From assembly GCF_047511655.1 (NCBI RefSeq), contig NC_133386.1, forward strand, positions 130,389,866-130,453,865: a stretch of 64,000 bases of DNA, in the 5' to 3' direction. A program made the position numbers and the translations under genes. Shown piece by piece: positions 48,543 through 59,624 of this stretch. Below the pieces are notes generated by a model that did not search any database, was not told the origin of the DNA, and saw nothing but the letters and a program-made list of their open reading frames with translations. How positions within the stretch are numbered: the first letter of the stretch is position 1; each line of letters starts with the position of its first letter. Source of the stretch: Castor canadensis (taxonomy: Eukaryota > Chordata > Mammalia > Rodentia > Castoridae).

Positions 48543-51500
48543 GTGAGGGGTGTGCGGGCGGGGGCTCCCGGGACGGCGGGGGAACGCCGGGATGACGGAC
48601 CGGCTCCGCAGGGGCTCGCCCCGGGCACCGCTGCTTTCCGGGCCTTTTCATGTCAGCTCGCTTCCCCGGGTTGCCTATGCTCGCTTACCTCTGAGGAATC
48701 AGGCCAAGCCAGATTATCATATTGCACTTGAAGAAACCGAAGCACGGGGATCCCACAGTGAGTCTGTGAAGGACCCGGGACTGCTCCTCCCAGTTCTCAC
48801 TGTGCTTTGTGCAGATCTGAGCGCCCTTCTCTCTGCCATTCCCTGCTGACACTGTGGGCATTAAGCATTTAGGTCTTCATGGGGAGGTGTCATCCACAAA
48901 CGAGGGGACGGAGCCTAAAAGAGGGTAAAGCAGCTGGCCCACGGTCAACATGGCTAATAAGTAGCAGAGACTGTTTTTAATAACTCTGTGCTTCTCAGAC
49001 TTACTGGGCATAAGAATACTCTAGAGACTTGTTAAAATGTGAATTCTGACTTACAAGGTCTGGGGAGGGCCCGAGGGTGTTAAAAAGCTCCCAGACAGCG
49101 CTGCTGCCGCTGGTCTGGGGACCACACTTTGACCAGGAGACGCTCCTACTAGGTCATCGGCCTCTCATCAGAGTCCGATGACAACTGACACACAGTAGCT
49201 GTGCTGACTACTTTTCTAAAGGGAAAAGAGGAGAGTTTAGAAGAGATGTCTTTGAATTTACCTTGGATTATCAGGCAGAACTTAAAATGAACTTTCTAGG
49301 CCTGTGGGGCAAGTGGAAGGCAAATGTAGGCTAGGACCTCTGAATGGGGGCCTTTGATTACTTACTCTGCTGGGTAATAAAACTGCAAAGATTAGGTAGG
49401 TGATGGCAATTGGTTTTCTTGGTAGGCTGGAACTTTACAAGTTTTTGAGAGCTGGGGGAGTGCAGTGATCACACCTGTGACTTAAAAGGTGATCTTTGCC
49501 AGCACTGAGAAACATTCACTGAAGCTAGGAAGCCCAGTTAGGAAGAAAGCTAATGGTGGTTCAGACAACTAGGAATCACCCACTTGTGCCTCTTTCTGTT
49601 ATGCTTGGAGGTCAGCTCTCAGCCCATTAAATCCCAGCATTTTCGGTGCTCAAGTCATATTGAGATCCCATCACTCCCAGAAAGGAGTGATCTGTGTCCA
49701 TTTCTGCCTCTGGGGACATGGGGTTTTTTCCTCTTCATTCCACATTTGCCCCAACCTATCACTTGGTATAATTAGTTGGGAGCCAAATGGCTTTCTTCCA
49801 CTACTTCCTACCTGTATTACTTTGGGTAAGTGACCCAGTCAGGGCTTTCAGAACCAAAATTTCCTCATGTATAAAATGAGATTAATTTTTATGTTTATGT
49901 TGTGAGATTAAATGAGATTCCATAAGTAAAATGCCTGGCACACTGAAGGTGCTGGGTGAAGTTTTTTTTCTTAGCTCTTTATTATACAGTTTATCATAGG
50001 TTTGTTCAACGTTGACTGAACTTTTCTCTGTGCCGGGCATGGTGTTATATACTGGGTGTATGGTGAGAGAAACACCTACCCTGCCCTTAAGAAGCTTCTA
50101 GTCAAGTCAGACAAGCAAGTAAACAGTCTGTTTTTGGTCTCAGGGTGATAGGTGCATGCTTTGATAGAGATGGAATGAGCAGAGTGCTTTGGGAACATGA
50201 AAGAAGGTACAGATAGGAGGAAGAGTGTTCTAGAGGACATTTAGCAGGAAGTGTATACTCCTAGTCTCAACACATTGTTACAAAGTTACCATTGCTAGGA
50301 GACAGAAGATCATAGTAGTTAAGAGCCAATGACATTGAGTTTTTGACACTACTGGCCATCTGATTTTAGGGAAGTTTCCTGACTGAGAATTTGATAAGGT
50401 GATGTGGGGTTTTTTTTGTATTTGGTAGTACTGGGGTTTGAACTCGGCACCTCACACTTCCTAGGCAAGTGCTCTACCACTTGAGCGTCATAAGGTAATG
50501 TTTATAAAGCACTTAGCACAGGATTAAGAGTCAGAGTTCCTGAGTTCCCTGAACTTTTCTAAATTGCTTTGGAAAATGTAGATGTTGAAGACTTGAAAGC
50601 ATTTTCCTCAGCAACATTCATTCAGTGCATATTGTGTTTGTCTAGCTCAGTGTCTGACATATAGTAGGATGCAATCTTGTAAGTATTTATTGGAAGTATA
50701 AAACATGGTCTCAACCCTCCAAAATTTTACAGACCAGCTTGCCACATCTGCTGAAACCCAAATTGTAGTACAAGTTTATGCAGGTAGGCTAACAGGTTTA
50801 CACATAAATGATGTTTCTAAGAGAACTGGAGGAGTGGGGAAAGAAATAGATGGTGGATGTTCACACTACAGCCCTTGAGAATATTTAACCTTCTATGATT
50901 AATAATGGAATATTCTGTCAGTGAAATAAAGTTGTGCAGTTTTTTTTAAATAGTAGAAAATACTAATTCGATTTTTGTTTTCTTAAGCTTTTCTCCCATC
51001 ACCAGTTTTTAAAACCTTTGTTGCTGGTTACCATTTACCTGCCCTAAATTTAGAGTTAGTTGGTAATCTAAGTATAGCCTACAAATTAAATAGTTATTAA
51101 TTTCTAGTATAATATATTAGTAGTTTATGATATTATACAAAGAGCATGATGCCTTCCAGGTTTAGATTCATGGAGTAAAAGAAGAAAGGGGAAAGTGGTT
51201 GAGGAAGACCACCACTGAGAGACAAAGAAGAGGCTAGGGAAATGGAGACTTGGAAAAAGGCCAGGCCACGCCTCTAGGGCTGGGATGCTGACACCATCAT
51301 CTCAAACCTGTATGCATCTCTCTGTGAGGATTATGGGTCCATGCAGGTAAAATCTGGGTCTTCATGTGGTCCACTGGCACATGGGAGGACTTGCACACTT
51401 TGGTTTGCTGTATTGTAGGTAGCCATATAGGGGAAGTAGTGCCTGTTTGGGATAAGGAAGAATGCAAAAGAACCTGGGCCTTGTAACCCTAGATGGAATA

Positions 51501-54500
51501 CTTGCTTCCCACATTTTCCAAGGTGGCCTTATACACATTGTGTCTTGATTTATACTAGTACTGCAAGAAAAGTAGGATGGATATTATCTCTTTTAGAGGT
51601 TATAAGTTGAAGTAGTAAGTAAATGCTCAAGGCCATTTATTAATTTAGTCAACATGTATTAAGTGCTGTATACTGTTATACAAAGATGAATCAAACATGG
51701 ACTTTGCCTAATGGTAGAGACAAATTAATGTAGCAATTTGCATAGTAAGATAGATAAGTTCATCCTTTTAATTCTGGGACATGGGAAAACTTAGAGGAAT
51801 TGATGTCTTGAAAGGTGAGGAGGTTGCTGGGCACAGAAATAGTAAGTGCATGCTATTTCTTAACATGAGGAATTAAAGGTGGCTCAGTATTGCTGGAGTA
51901 CAGTGTGCATATCAGGGAGTGTCAGAAGACAAAGGTATAAGTGCGGCCTCATGAAGAGCTTCTAGGTCATATTCAAAAGTCTGGACTCCTCTTGGACACA
52001 ATTGAGGGATACAAGGGACTGACAAGATAGGTTTTAGTGACAGGGTAAAGGCCAGGATCAGAGTAGAGGGGCTCTGTGTGAAAGGGAGACCAGGTTGTAC
52101 AAAGGAGAGATAAACTCCCCAAAGCAAGGAAAGGAAGTATTTGCCAGGTAGGATTCATTGGATGCAGTGACTGGGTATGGGGGAAAAGGGTACAAAAAAA
52201 GGATTATTACTGTGTTGTGACTGGATTCCTACTGTTCTCTGAGAAAGGAGAAGTATGAAGAGGAAACAAATTGATTAGGTTTGGAGTGTTCACATTAACA
52301 TGTCTGTCAAACATTTGGAGGTATTATTCAGCATGGGTGTCTGGGTTAGGCATACTTACAGACCATCAGCAGAGGATAGTAGGTAGAATCATAGAGATAA
52401 GTGAGTCCTCCAAGAATATATGTAAGATGAGAAGAGATGACGTAGAACTCAAACCTGCAGCAAGCCATTTGTAAAAATTTCCCCTGTGTAAAGTTCAGAC
52501 TCCTCCAGACTTCCAGTTTCAGCTTTCTCTATATATTGTGATTTGATCCAGTCTCATTATTATAGGATTTTTTTTAAAATTTCATTTATTTATTGAACTA
52601 GGGTCTTGCTAATTTTCCCAGGCTGGCCTTGAATTTCTGGGTTCAAGGAACTTTTGCTTTAGCCTCCTAAATAGCTGGGATTATTGGTGCTTGCCTCTGC
52701 ACCCAGCTATAAGTAAGATGATTTTTAAAGCACAATTTTTGAATAAGCAAATGGTACAAAATTTAGAAGACACATCTGAGAACAGAGTGAGGGTTTTTTG
52801 TTTTTTGTTTTTTTTCTCTTTTTCTTTTGTACTAGGGTCTCATCGTATACCCAGGCTGGCCTTGAGCTCAGTCTTCCTTCCTCACCCCTCAGGCATTGGG
52901 ATTACAGGCCTGCATCACCATGCCTGATGAAGGAATTTTTTTATTTGCCAGGGATTGTGGGTGGGGGAGGGAGCGACAAAGATAGCATTGGGATTTGAAT
53001 TCAGGGCCTTGTACTTGCTAGGCAGGTACTTACCACTTGAGATGTGCCCCAGCCCTTTTGTTTATATTTTGTTTTGGGGATAGGGTCTTGCTAATTAGCA
53101 ATCTTCCTGTCTCTACATCCTGAATAGCTGAGATTACATGTGCACTATTGTGCATGGTTTAAGAAAAAACTTTTTGTTGTTGTTCTGGGGTTTGAACTCA
53201 GGGCCTACACCTTGAGCCACTCCACCAGCCCTTTTTTGTGATGGGTTTTTTCAAAATAGAAAATTTTCTAAAATAGGAAATTGGAACTACTTGCTTGGAC
53301 TGGCTTCAAACTGCAGCCCTTCTGATCTCTAGGATTACATGCATAAGCCACTGGCACGCAAAAAAAAAAACTTTTTGTTTTCCCGTTCTTAATCTAGAAT
53401 TCAGGATATTTACCTTCTTTAATTCAGTATTTTATAAAACCTCAATTTAAAAAATCTTGGGTTCTATTGATAGTCATATTTACAGAATTAATGTTGCTCT
53501 TTTTTTTAAGCAAGATGTGGTAATACGAACCTGAAATTCCAGCACTCAGGAGGGTGAGGCAGGAAGATCATAATTCAAGGCCGGCTGGGCTACATACAGA
53601 GTTTAAGACTAAACTGGGATACCTTATAAGCCTCTGTCTCAGAGAAACAAGAGTTTTTGGGTTTTGGTTGGAAAGAATGCTATAATAATAAATTATGCAT
53701 ATGAAGCGTAAAAATATAATTCTTTATACACACTGATTTTGATTTCTTTGGAATTTGTTTTTTGAATTTCAGGTTTGCATCGCCAGCTTCTATATATTAC
53801 TTCCTTTTTTTTTGTTGGATACTATCTTTTAAAACGTCAAGACTATATGTATGCTGCGAGGGACCATGACATGTTTGGGTATATAAAATCACATCCGGAG
53901 GATTTTCGTGAAAAAGGTATTTCAAGTTAATTGAAGAAAACCTCTTTATTTTGTATGATTTCTCCTGGTTAATCTTGTCCATGTCTCAGACTTCAGGTAT
54001 TTTCTATGTTCTGTTGTCTCCTACATCTTCATCTATACACCAGAATCTTTTAAATTCATATATCCAGGTTTTTTGTTTGGTTGGTTGGTTTTTAGTTTTT
54101 TGGCAGTACTACAGTTTGAACTCGGCCTTGTGCTGCTAAGCAGGCATTCTACCACTTGAGCAAAGCCCTAGCCTGAGGTTTTTTTGTTTGTTTGTTTTGA
54201 AACAGAGTATCACTTTGTTGCCCAGGCTGGCCTGGAACTAGCTATATAGCACTGTCTGGCCATACACTTGTGATCTTCCTGCCTTAGCCTTAGGAGTGCT
54301 GGGATTATAGGCGTTTATTACAATGCCCATCTTCTCTTGAATTCACATATCCAGTTTCTGACTGATACCTCTGTGCCTCTGTATCCCTTGGACAGCAAAC
54401 AAAACTCATGTCCCCTCTGCCTTCCTAAACCTGCTCAGCTTTGAACTATCCTCTCTCCCATAGCCACTACCCTTACTCAGGATCTCATAGTCTCTTGCTT

Positions 54501-55523
54501 AGACTGTTGCACTTGTCTCTAGCTCACCTCTGCCTTCAGCCTTACTTCTGCCAACAGCATATTTGGTTATATCTCTCTGCTTAAAATCACTATTGATTGC
54601 TCACAGGATAAAATCCAGACTCCTTAGGATGGTGCATTTCCCCTGGCTGAGTTAATTGCCTATCCTCTGGTGGAAACACTTTGCCATTCATTTTACCTTC
54701 CACTTATTTATTTATTCCTTCCTAGACCCTTCAGCCAAGGTACTGCGGGCAGCACTTTGCCCCTCTGGCAACCATCTGGATGTCATCACAGATTCATGGA
54801 ACAAAATCTATCAGTGATTGACAAGCCATAGTTTAAGACAAGGAAATTCTTAGGGGCTTGTATTAATCCATTGGAGCAACTGTAACAAAATGCCTTGGAG
54901 GGGTAATTTATAACCAATAGAAATGCATTGCTCCTAGTTCCAAAGGCTGGAAAGTACAAGGTGAAGGTGTCAGCAGTGCAGTGTCTAGGCTTACTCTGCT
55001 TCAGTGATGGCACCTTCTTGCTCTGTTCTCACAGGGGCTGGGGACATGACTCAAGTGGCAGAGCACTTGCCTATTATGCATGAGGCCCTGGTTTCAATCT
55101 CCAGTACCAAACAAAACAAGGGAAAGAGGGCAAACAAGCTCCTTCTGATGTATTTTATAAAGCACTAATCCCATTTGAACAGCTTAGCCCTCATAACATA
55201 ACCACCTCCACAGGACAAATATTAATGCCACAACTTTGGGGACAAAACCATTCAGGTTATAGCAGCGTTTCTATTAGTAAGATTACTGAGTGTTCTTTTA
55301 AAAAAAAAAATGCAAGTTTTGTTTATTTGCTTATTTATTTATTTTTGCAGTGCCCCCTAGCCCAGGGCCTTGAGAGTGCTAGACAAGTGCTCTACCCTGA
55401 GTTATATCCTCAAGAAACATCACTTTTAAAACATAACTTTAAAATAAGTCTTTTATGATCTTTCCTTTTATAGATAAGAAAACTTATGGTGAAATTCTTG
55501 AAAAATTCTATCCAGTGCGTTGA
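48374..55523 (+). CDS. NDUFC2: NDUFC2 complex I accessory subunit, three coding exons
   Basis: NADH:ubiquinone oxidoreductase subunit C2 (B14.5b), an accessory, non-catalytic subunit of the membrane arm of mitochondrial complex I, needed for its assembly. Exons 48374-48542, 53773-53916 and 55474-55523 join to 363 nt, 120 aa plus stop, the length I recall for mouse and one more than human. The protein starts [20 protein letters not shown] and contains [20 protein letters not shown], then [20 protein letters not shown] and ends FYPVR. Two hydrophobic stretches (about residues 33-45 and 59-75) fit the inner-membrane segments of the family. Splice sites are gtgagg/..tttcag and gtattt/..ttatag. 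The start is the first of two adjacent ATGs (A at -3). The frame is open upstream to an ATG at 48095, but no family member I know begins there. Confidence 0.96.
48865..48990 (-). repeat. MIR element, antisense
   Basis: GGACGGAGCCTAAAAGAGGG and GGTCAACATGGCTAATAAGT. Confidence 0.5.
48994..49136 (+). repeat. MER5A-like hAT DNA transposon relic
   Basis: CTAGAGACTTGTTAAAATGT, GGTCTGGGGAGGGCCCGAGG and GGTCTGGGGACCACACTTTG follow MER5A closely. Confidence 0.75.
49795..49965 (+). repeat. MIR element
   Basis: ATTACTTTGGGTAAGTGACC, AAATTTCCTCATGTATAAAA and AAATGCCTGGCACACTGAAG. Confidence 0.7.
49985..50270 (+). repeat. L2-like LINE 3' fragment
   Basis: TCTCTGTGCCGGGCATGGTG and CTACCCTGCCCTTAAGAAGC then GTGTTCTAGAGGACATTTAG. 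Confidence 0.45.
50407..50488 (-). repeat. ID-like SINE, antisense
   Basis: GGGGTTTGAACTCGGCACCT ... CTACCACTTGAGCGTC; ATAAGGT on both sides. Confidence 0.85.
51530..51770 (-). repeat. Old MIR/L2-like relics
   Basis: GGATATTATCTCTTTTAGAG resembles antisense MIR; CAACATGTATTAAGTGCTGT resembles L2. Confidence 0.35.
52572..52710 (-). repeat. B1-like SINE, antisense
   Basis: TTCCCAGGCTGGCCTTGAAT ... AATAGCTGGGATTATTGGTG. Confidence 0.8.
52790..52928 (-). repeat. B1-like SINE, antisense
   Basis: ATACCCAGGCTGGCCTTGAG ... GGCATTGGGATTACAGGCCT. Confidence 0.8.
52985..53160 (-). repeat. B1-ID dimer SINE, antisense, diverged
   Basis: GGGATTTGAATTCAGGGCCT ... GAATAGCTGAGATTACATGT. Confidence 0.75.
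53179..53364 (-). repeat. B1-ID dimer SINE (short-arm), antisense, with target duplication
   Basis: GAACTCAGGGCCTACACCTT ...; exact repeats AAAAAACTTTTTGTT at 53164-53178 and 53365-53379. Confidence 0.9.
53508..53650 (+). repeat. B1-like SINE with internal duplication
   Basis: GTGGTAATACGAACCTGAAA ... two GGCTGGGCTAC/AACTGGGATAC blocks before the tail. Confidence 0.75.
53773..53916 (+). CDS. NDUFC2: NDUFC2 coding exon 2
   Basis: Acceptor tgaatttcag, donor gtattt. Encodes [20 protein letters not shown].. to ..[15 protein letters not shown] plus one base, closely matching rodent and human proteins. Confidence 0.95.
54080..54330 (-). repeat. ID-like plus B1-like SINEs, antisense
   Basis: ID arm CTACCACTTGAGCAAAGCCC, then a separate B1-like unit with its own T-rich start and GTTGCCCAGGCTGGCCTGGA. 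Confidence 0.8.
54859..55264 (-). mobile_element. MaLR-type (MST-like) LTR, antisense, with nested SINE
   Basis: TGTATTAATCCATTGGAGCA at one end and ACCATTCAGGTTATAGCA at the other match an antisense MST/MLT1-class LTR. An ID-like SINE is inserted at 55033-55130. Old, diverged solo LTR fossil. Confidence 0.65.
55033..55130 (+). repeat. ID-like SINE in the LTR
   Basis: GGCTGGGGACATGACTCAAG ... GGTTTCAATCTCCAGTACCA. Confidence 0.85.
55335..55418 (-). repeat. ID-like SINE, antisense, diverged
   Basis: CTAGCCCAGGGCCTTGAGAG then CTAGACAAGTGCTCTACCCT. Confidence 0.7.
55474..55523 (+). CDS. NDUFC2: NDUFC2 coding exon 3
   Basis: Acceptor cttttatag. Encodes [16 protein letters not shown] and the TGA stop at 55521-55523. 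Confidence 0.95.
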
Positions 55524-55640
55524 AGTCTTCAGAACACTTGCTTCTATTTCATTGAGAATTGTCATTTCTGAATTTTATGGAACATGTTAATCTAGATGTG
55601 TCAATACCTATAATAAAAATAATTATAAGTACTCTGACTC
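55524..55640 (+). terminator. NDUFC2: NDUFC2 3' UTR and polyadenylation signal
   Basis: AATAAA at 55612-55617 lies 89 nt after the stop, followed by T-rich DNA. A SINE cluster begins directly behind it, so the unique 3' flank is very short. Confidence 0.65.
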
Positions 55641-55641
55641 T

Positions 55642-56121
55642 GTGGGGTTTTTTGTTGTTTTTTTGTTTTGTTTTGTTTTTGGTAGTACCGGGGTTTAAAC
55701 TCAGGGCTTTATGCTTGCAAACACTCTACCACTTGAGCTACAGACCCTTCTCCCCTCCCCCCACACCTGGTTATTTTGGAGATGGGGTCTTATTTGCCAA
55801 GGCTGACCTTGAACCTGATCCTCTTAATCTCAGCCTCCAAGTAGCCAGCGTTACAGGCATGAGCCACCAGTGCTGGGCTTGCTGTGGTTATTTTTGAGAT
55901 AGGGACTGTCAAACATTTTGTCCCAGGAAGGCTTAAACCATGATCCTCCTGATTTCAGCCTCCCAAGTAGCTAGGATTATAGGCATGAGCAACTGGCACC
56001 CAGTGTGGGGTTTTTTGTTTTGTGGTTTTGAGACAGGGTCTTGCTGTGTATCCCAGGTTGGCCTTAATCTCATGATCCTCCTGCCTCAGCCAGCAGAGTG
56101 CTGGAATTATAGGTGTGTGGC
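55642..56121 (-). repeat. Nested SINE cluster behind NDUFC2
   Basis: Antisense dimer (about 55650-55880), antisense B1 arm (55880-56003) and antisense B1-like unit (56010-56121). The whole block is flanked by CTCTGACTCT at 55632-55641 and 56122-56131. Confidence 0.75.
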
Positions 56122-56225
56122 CTCTGACTCTTTTTATTGTATGAAAAAGCAGTTCATCATACAAAGGTTGCTTTCCATCTACCCAGTTTTACAAAGACAT
56201 TTGCAAGATTTAAAATGGCATTTTG

Positions 56226-56313
56226 GGGCCGAGTATGTGGCTCAGTGGTAGTTGCTTATTTAGCATGCACAAGCCTCTGGGTTCCAATCTGAAGCACCAC
56301 AAAAAATAAAATG
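56226..56313 (+). repeat. ID-like SINE monomer
   Basis: GAGTATGTGGCTCAGTGGTA ... GGGTTCCAATCTGAAGCACC; AAAATGG on both sides. Confidence 0.75.
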
Positions 56314-56334
56314 GGGTTTAGTTCTGGGTTAGGT

Positions 56335-56515
56335 TTGGAAAACTTCAGTTCATGGGCCAAATCTGACTCACTGCCAATAAAGTCAGAGTTCATTTGTTTA
56401 TTTGTGACTGCTTTAATGCTACAGCCAGCAGAGTTGAGTAGTTTTAACAGTAACTTGCAAAGGTTGAAATAGATCTGGCCCTTCACAAAAGATTTGCCTG
56501 TTCCTGTTCTAGTGC
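56335..56515 (+). repeat. hAT-class DNA transposon relic
   Basis: CATGGGCCAAATCTGACTCA, CATTTGTTTATTTGTGACTG, CAGAGTTGAGTAGTTTTAAC and CTGGCCCTTCACAAAAGATT: the same family as 25980-26278, opposite strand, nearly full length. Confidence 0.6.
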
Positions 56516-56612
56516 AAGGCAAATGAAAGCAAGCCAGCTTAAGGAGAGGTTTGTGAGTCATCCAAAATCATTTTGTCTTGATCCAGTAAGTATTGAGAAG
56601 TCACCAAAGGGT

Positions 56613-56737
56613 GTGTTTTTATTTTTGTTTTCTGAGAGAGGGTCTCCTCTTGTAGTCCAGACTGCCCCTAAATTCACTATTATCCTTCCTCAGTCTCCTG
56701 AGTGCTGGGATTACAGGCATGCATTTCTGCATCCAGC
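56613..56737 (-). repeat. B1-like SINE, antisense, with 12-bp target duplication
   Basis: TGAGAGAGGGTCTCCTCTTG ... GAGTGCTGGGATTACAGGCA; exact repeats TCACCAAAGGGT at 56601-56612 and 56738-56749. Confidence 0.9.
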
Positions 56738-57299
56738 TCACCAAAGGGTTTTTAATTGGAATAACTCAGGTAGCAATTGTGAACACTGCAACAATTGAGA
56801 GGGTGGTTTGGAAGGAGGAGACTCAACAGGGAGAACAGTTAAAAGTCTGATGTTGCAAAGGGATCTTTGCTCTTAGATGGCTCACCCGGAGTAAATGACT
56901 CAGTAGCTAGCACAGTCCGTGGTGGAGCTGGATGTAATTAGAAGTAAAAGATCGCATCTACCGGGAAGGAGGTAGTTCTTTTTCTTCCTCTCCTTTTGGT
57001 ACACTTGAAGGTTTTGACAGTACTAGGGATTGAGCCACATGCTCAGTCCAGAGTTCTTTATAACTTACCAAATCTAAATGTGCATCCAAAACCTTTTTGT
57101 TTTCAAGCTTAGATTTTACAATCAAATTATGTTTTGGAGATTAGTAAAACTATTATATGCCTGATTGCAAATTGAGCGGCAGTATGAATATAAGCAGATG
57201 GTTACTGGGCAAAATAAAATGAATTCTTATTCATTGGAGTGCCACTTGTAAAAAGTGAAATTATGTCAGAGAAAGTGCTTTAGAAATAAGGAGATGTAC

Positions 57300-58022
57300 A
57301 AAAATGCAAGTTTTTTTTTATTGTGACTGCAATAAATAGGCTAATAATTCAGCTATGTGCAGCCCCAGTAGTGATTGGCAGGTACGGCAGGGTGAGCCAC
57401 TCATCTCTCAGAGTTCAACTTAGTTCTAGAAGATGAAAGGGAAGGAGTAGAGCAAATAAGAGGGTGGGAGAGAAGGATCAGCCTGTTAGCTCTTGCATGC
57501 TATGTGCTTTCCATTCATCCTGTTTGATCTTCGTAACCTTGTGAAGTAGATGCAGTATCCACATCTTATAGAGGAGGGAATTTAGGCTTCAGTGGTGAAT
57601 AGTTTGCCTGAGGTCACCTTGTAGATGACTGCCAAGAGGAGGGATGGAAGCTTTGGTCATGTACTAGTACCTTTGCTCTTTTTTACTGTTGCACACTAGA
57701 CAGGTAACTGTTCAGTCCCTCACGAACCATTGGTCACCACCCTGAGCTGGTAAGAGAATAAGGGAGTTGAGAACAGCAACAAACATCCTAAAGTTGAGCC
57801 AGTAACTGGAGTTCACAAGCTGGTGCTCAGAGGAGGTGGGGAAAGACACAAGTAGCCTTCCTCAGGTGCAGGTCTAGGCTTTCTGGTTTCAGGGCCAATG
57901 AATTGCTGTGAGTCCTCATCACAGAGTCTACCTTCTCTTGGTGTAGTGATCTGTGGAGTACAGAAAAGTTTAAAAAGCCAAATGAGTATAAATACAAACA
58001 ACTGAAGTACTGTCACATGTCT
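57300..58022 (-). other. THRSP: Predicted THRSP 3'-UTR exon
   Basis: Inferred non-coding second exon. On the minus strand a donor CAG|GTAATG follows the THRSP stop by about 19 nt (exon 1 would end at 61239). A strong acceptor with a long pyrimidine run ending CTACTTCAG lies at 58023-58050, and AATAAA is at 57317-57322. The exon would be about 700 nt and the intron 3.2 kb, in line with the known two-exon gene whose second exon is 3' UTR. An old MIR lies inside it. No transcript evidence is available here. Confidence 0.4.
57485..57660 (-). repeat. MIR element in the predicted THRSP 3' exon
   Basis: CATCTTATAGAGGAGGGAAT, GAATAGTTTGCCTGAGGTCA; sense relative to THRSP. Confidence 0.6.
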
Positions 58023-58144
58023 ACTGAAGTAGAAAGAGCAATGAGAAAAAAATGTTGACATTGCTGTTGGAAAACTGGCAGCATTTCAGATCCAAGAAAT
58101 CAGACTATCAGAGCTGGGATCACTCGGCTGATTTCTCCTCTACA

Positions 58145-58245
58145 TTTCATTAATGGAAACTGAGAAGCGGAAAGGTAAAATACATTGTCTAGGACCATAC
58201 AGAGGACAATGGCAGAGCTAAGATCAGAGCCCAGTTTTTTAAACT
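58145..58245 (-). repeat. MIR element, antisense
   Basis: GGACCATACAGAGGACAATG and GCAGAGCTAAGATCAGAGCC. Confidence 0.55.
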
Positions 58246-58397
58246 TCTGCTGTGCCATACTGCCTCCATGAGTGAAAATCAGGTTAGGCTATGTTAAGAG
58301 TATTATGGTATAGAATTGCTCTGAAAGGGCAAGGAATGGGAATTCTACTCCCTTGGCCACCCCTAAGTCCCACCTCTAGCCTAGGCTGCAGAATTTT

Positions 58398-58749
58398 TTT
58401 TTCATTTTTCTTTTATTATTCATATGTGCATACAAGGCTTGGTTCATTTCTCCCCCCTGCCCCCACCCCCTCCCTTACCACCCACTCTGCCCCCTCCCTC
58501 TCCCCCCCCTCAATACCCAGCAGAAACTATTTTGCCCTTATCTCTAATTTTGTTGTAGAGAGAGTATAAGCAATAATAGGAAGGAACAAGGGTTTTTGCT
58601 GGTTGAGATAAGGATAGCTATACAGGGCATTGACTCACATTGATTTCCTGTGCGTGGGTGTTACCTTCTAGGTTAATTCTTTTTGATCTAACCTTTTCTC
58701 TAGTACCTGTTCCCCTTTTCCTATTGGCCTCAGTTGCTTTAAGGTATCT
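58398..58749 (-). mobile_element. L1 3'-end insertion with 16-bp target duplication
   Basis: About 350 bp of antisense L1 3' UTR: ATTATTCATATGTGCATACA, a C-rich run, ATTTTGTTGTAGAGAGAGTA and TTAATTCTTTTTGATCTAAC. Exact repeats TAGGCTGCAGAATTTT at 58382-58397 and 58750-58765 mark a fairly recent insertion. Confidence 0.9.
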
Positions 58750-58799
58750 TAGGCTGCAGAATTTTAAGGCTCTCAGAAACAAAATCCATCAGTGGAAGA

Positions 58800-58905
58800 A
58801 AAGAATGAGACTAAAGTTAGGCCAAGGTTCTGCCATTTACTGAGTACCTCGGAGCTAGTTTTACTTCTCAGGCCCTATGGTTTTTTTCATCTGTAAAAGG
58901 TGATG
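58800..58905 (+). repeat. MIR element
   Basis: GGTTCTGCCATTTACTGAGT and TTTTTCATCTGTAAAAGGTG. Confidence 0.6.
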
Positions 58906-58910
58906 ATAAG

Positions 58911-58998
58911 GGCTGAAGAAGTGACTCAAGAGGTAGAGCGCCTGCCTAGTAAGTGTAAAGCCCTGAGTTCAAACTCCAGTGCCACCAAAAAAAAAGTA
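58911..58998 (+). repeat. ID-like SINE monomer
   Basis: GGGCTGAAGAAGTGACTCAA ... GAGTTCAAACTCCAGTGCCA. Confidence 0.9.
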
Positions 58999-59059
58999 AT
59001 GACTCATTAAATTGTAATCTGCAAATTATTGAAACACTATTCAAATACTAGTTGTTGTC

Positions 59060-59250
59060 ATGCTGGTGGCTCATACCTGTAATCTTAGCTGAACGGGAAG
59101 ATCAGGGTTCAAAGCCAACCCAGGTAAATAGTTTGTAGGACCCTATCTTGAAAGTACTCAACACAAAAAAGGGCTGGTGGAATGACTCAAGTGTCAGGCA
59201 CTCTGCAAATCCCTGAGTTCAGACCCCAGTACTACCAATAAAAAACAAAA
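59060..59250 (+). repeat. B1-ID dimer SINE, diverged
   Basis: CATGCTGGTGGCTCATACCT ... GAGTTCAGACCCCAGTACTA; AATACTAGTTGTT / AATACCAATTGTT at the ends. Confidence 0.8.
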
Positions 59251-59624
59251 ATACCAATTGTTATTTTTATTACTATAGTAATAGTCATGAAGGAACTGAA
59301 CCCAGCCCCAAAGCACATCAGTGGTGGTAGCAGGACCTGACCTGAGAGTTCAGCTCCCCTGAGGCTCCCTGGCTATTGACCAAGTCTAGTTCAATTCTTT
59401 GGAAGGCAGCCCAGGAAACCTCAAGGGGAGAGGGAAATGGGGTTGAAGTTGACAGTTTGGATTCTAGGTGGAGAAAGTAGCTGGAGCAGAGTTTTACTAC
59501 AGGCTCTGGGGGGAGAGAAGGCATTTGTGTTTATTCCCCACCATGCCAGAGTGGCAGAGAGTTGGTAAGACAGAAAGAACACTCAGCTCAAAGGTAGAGC
59601 CAGTCTTGCTGTTTTATTCTTTCT

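Larger units (their letters stand above)
48543..53772 (+). other. NDUFC2: NDUFC2 intron 1
   Basis: Begins in the CpG island. Much poorer in SINEs than the ALG8 introns until 52.5 kb. MIR, MER5A-like and L2-like relics are listed separately. About 49150-49790, 50500-51520 and 51800-52560 show no assigned element. Confidence 0.85.
53917..55473 (+). other. NDUFC2: NDUFC2 intron 2
   Basis: Antisense SINEs at 54080-54330, an old LTR at 54859-55264 and an antisense ID piece at about 55335-55415. About 54340-54850 is unassigned. Confidence 0.85.
55642..57299. other. Intergenic DNA between NDUFC2 and THRSP
   Basis: SINE cluster, an ID-like SINE, a hAT relic and a B1, listed separately. About 56760-57290 shows no assigned element. 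Confidence 0.7.
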
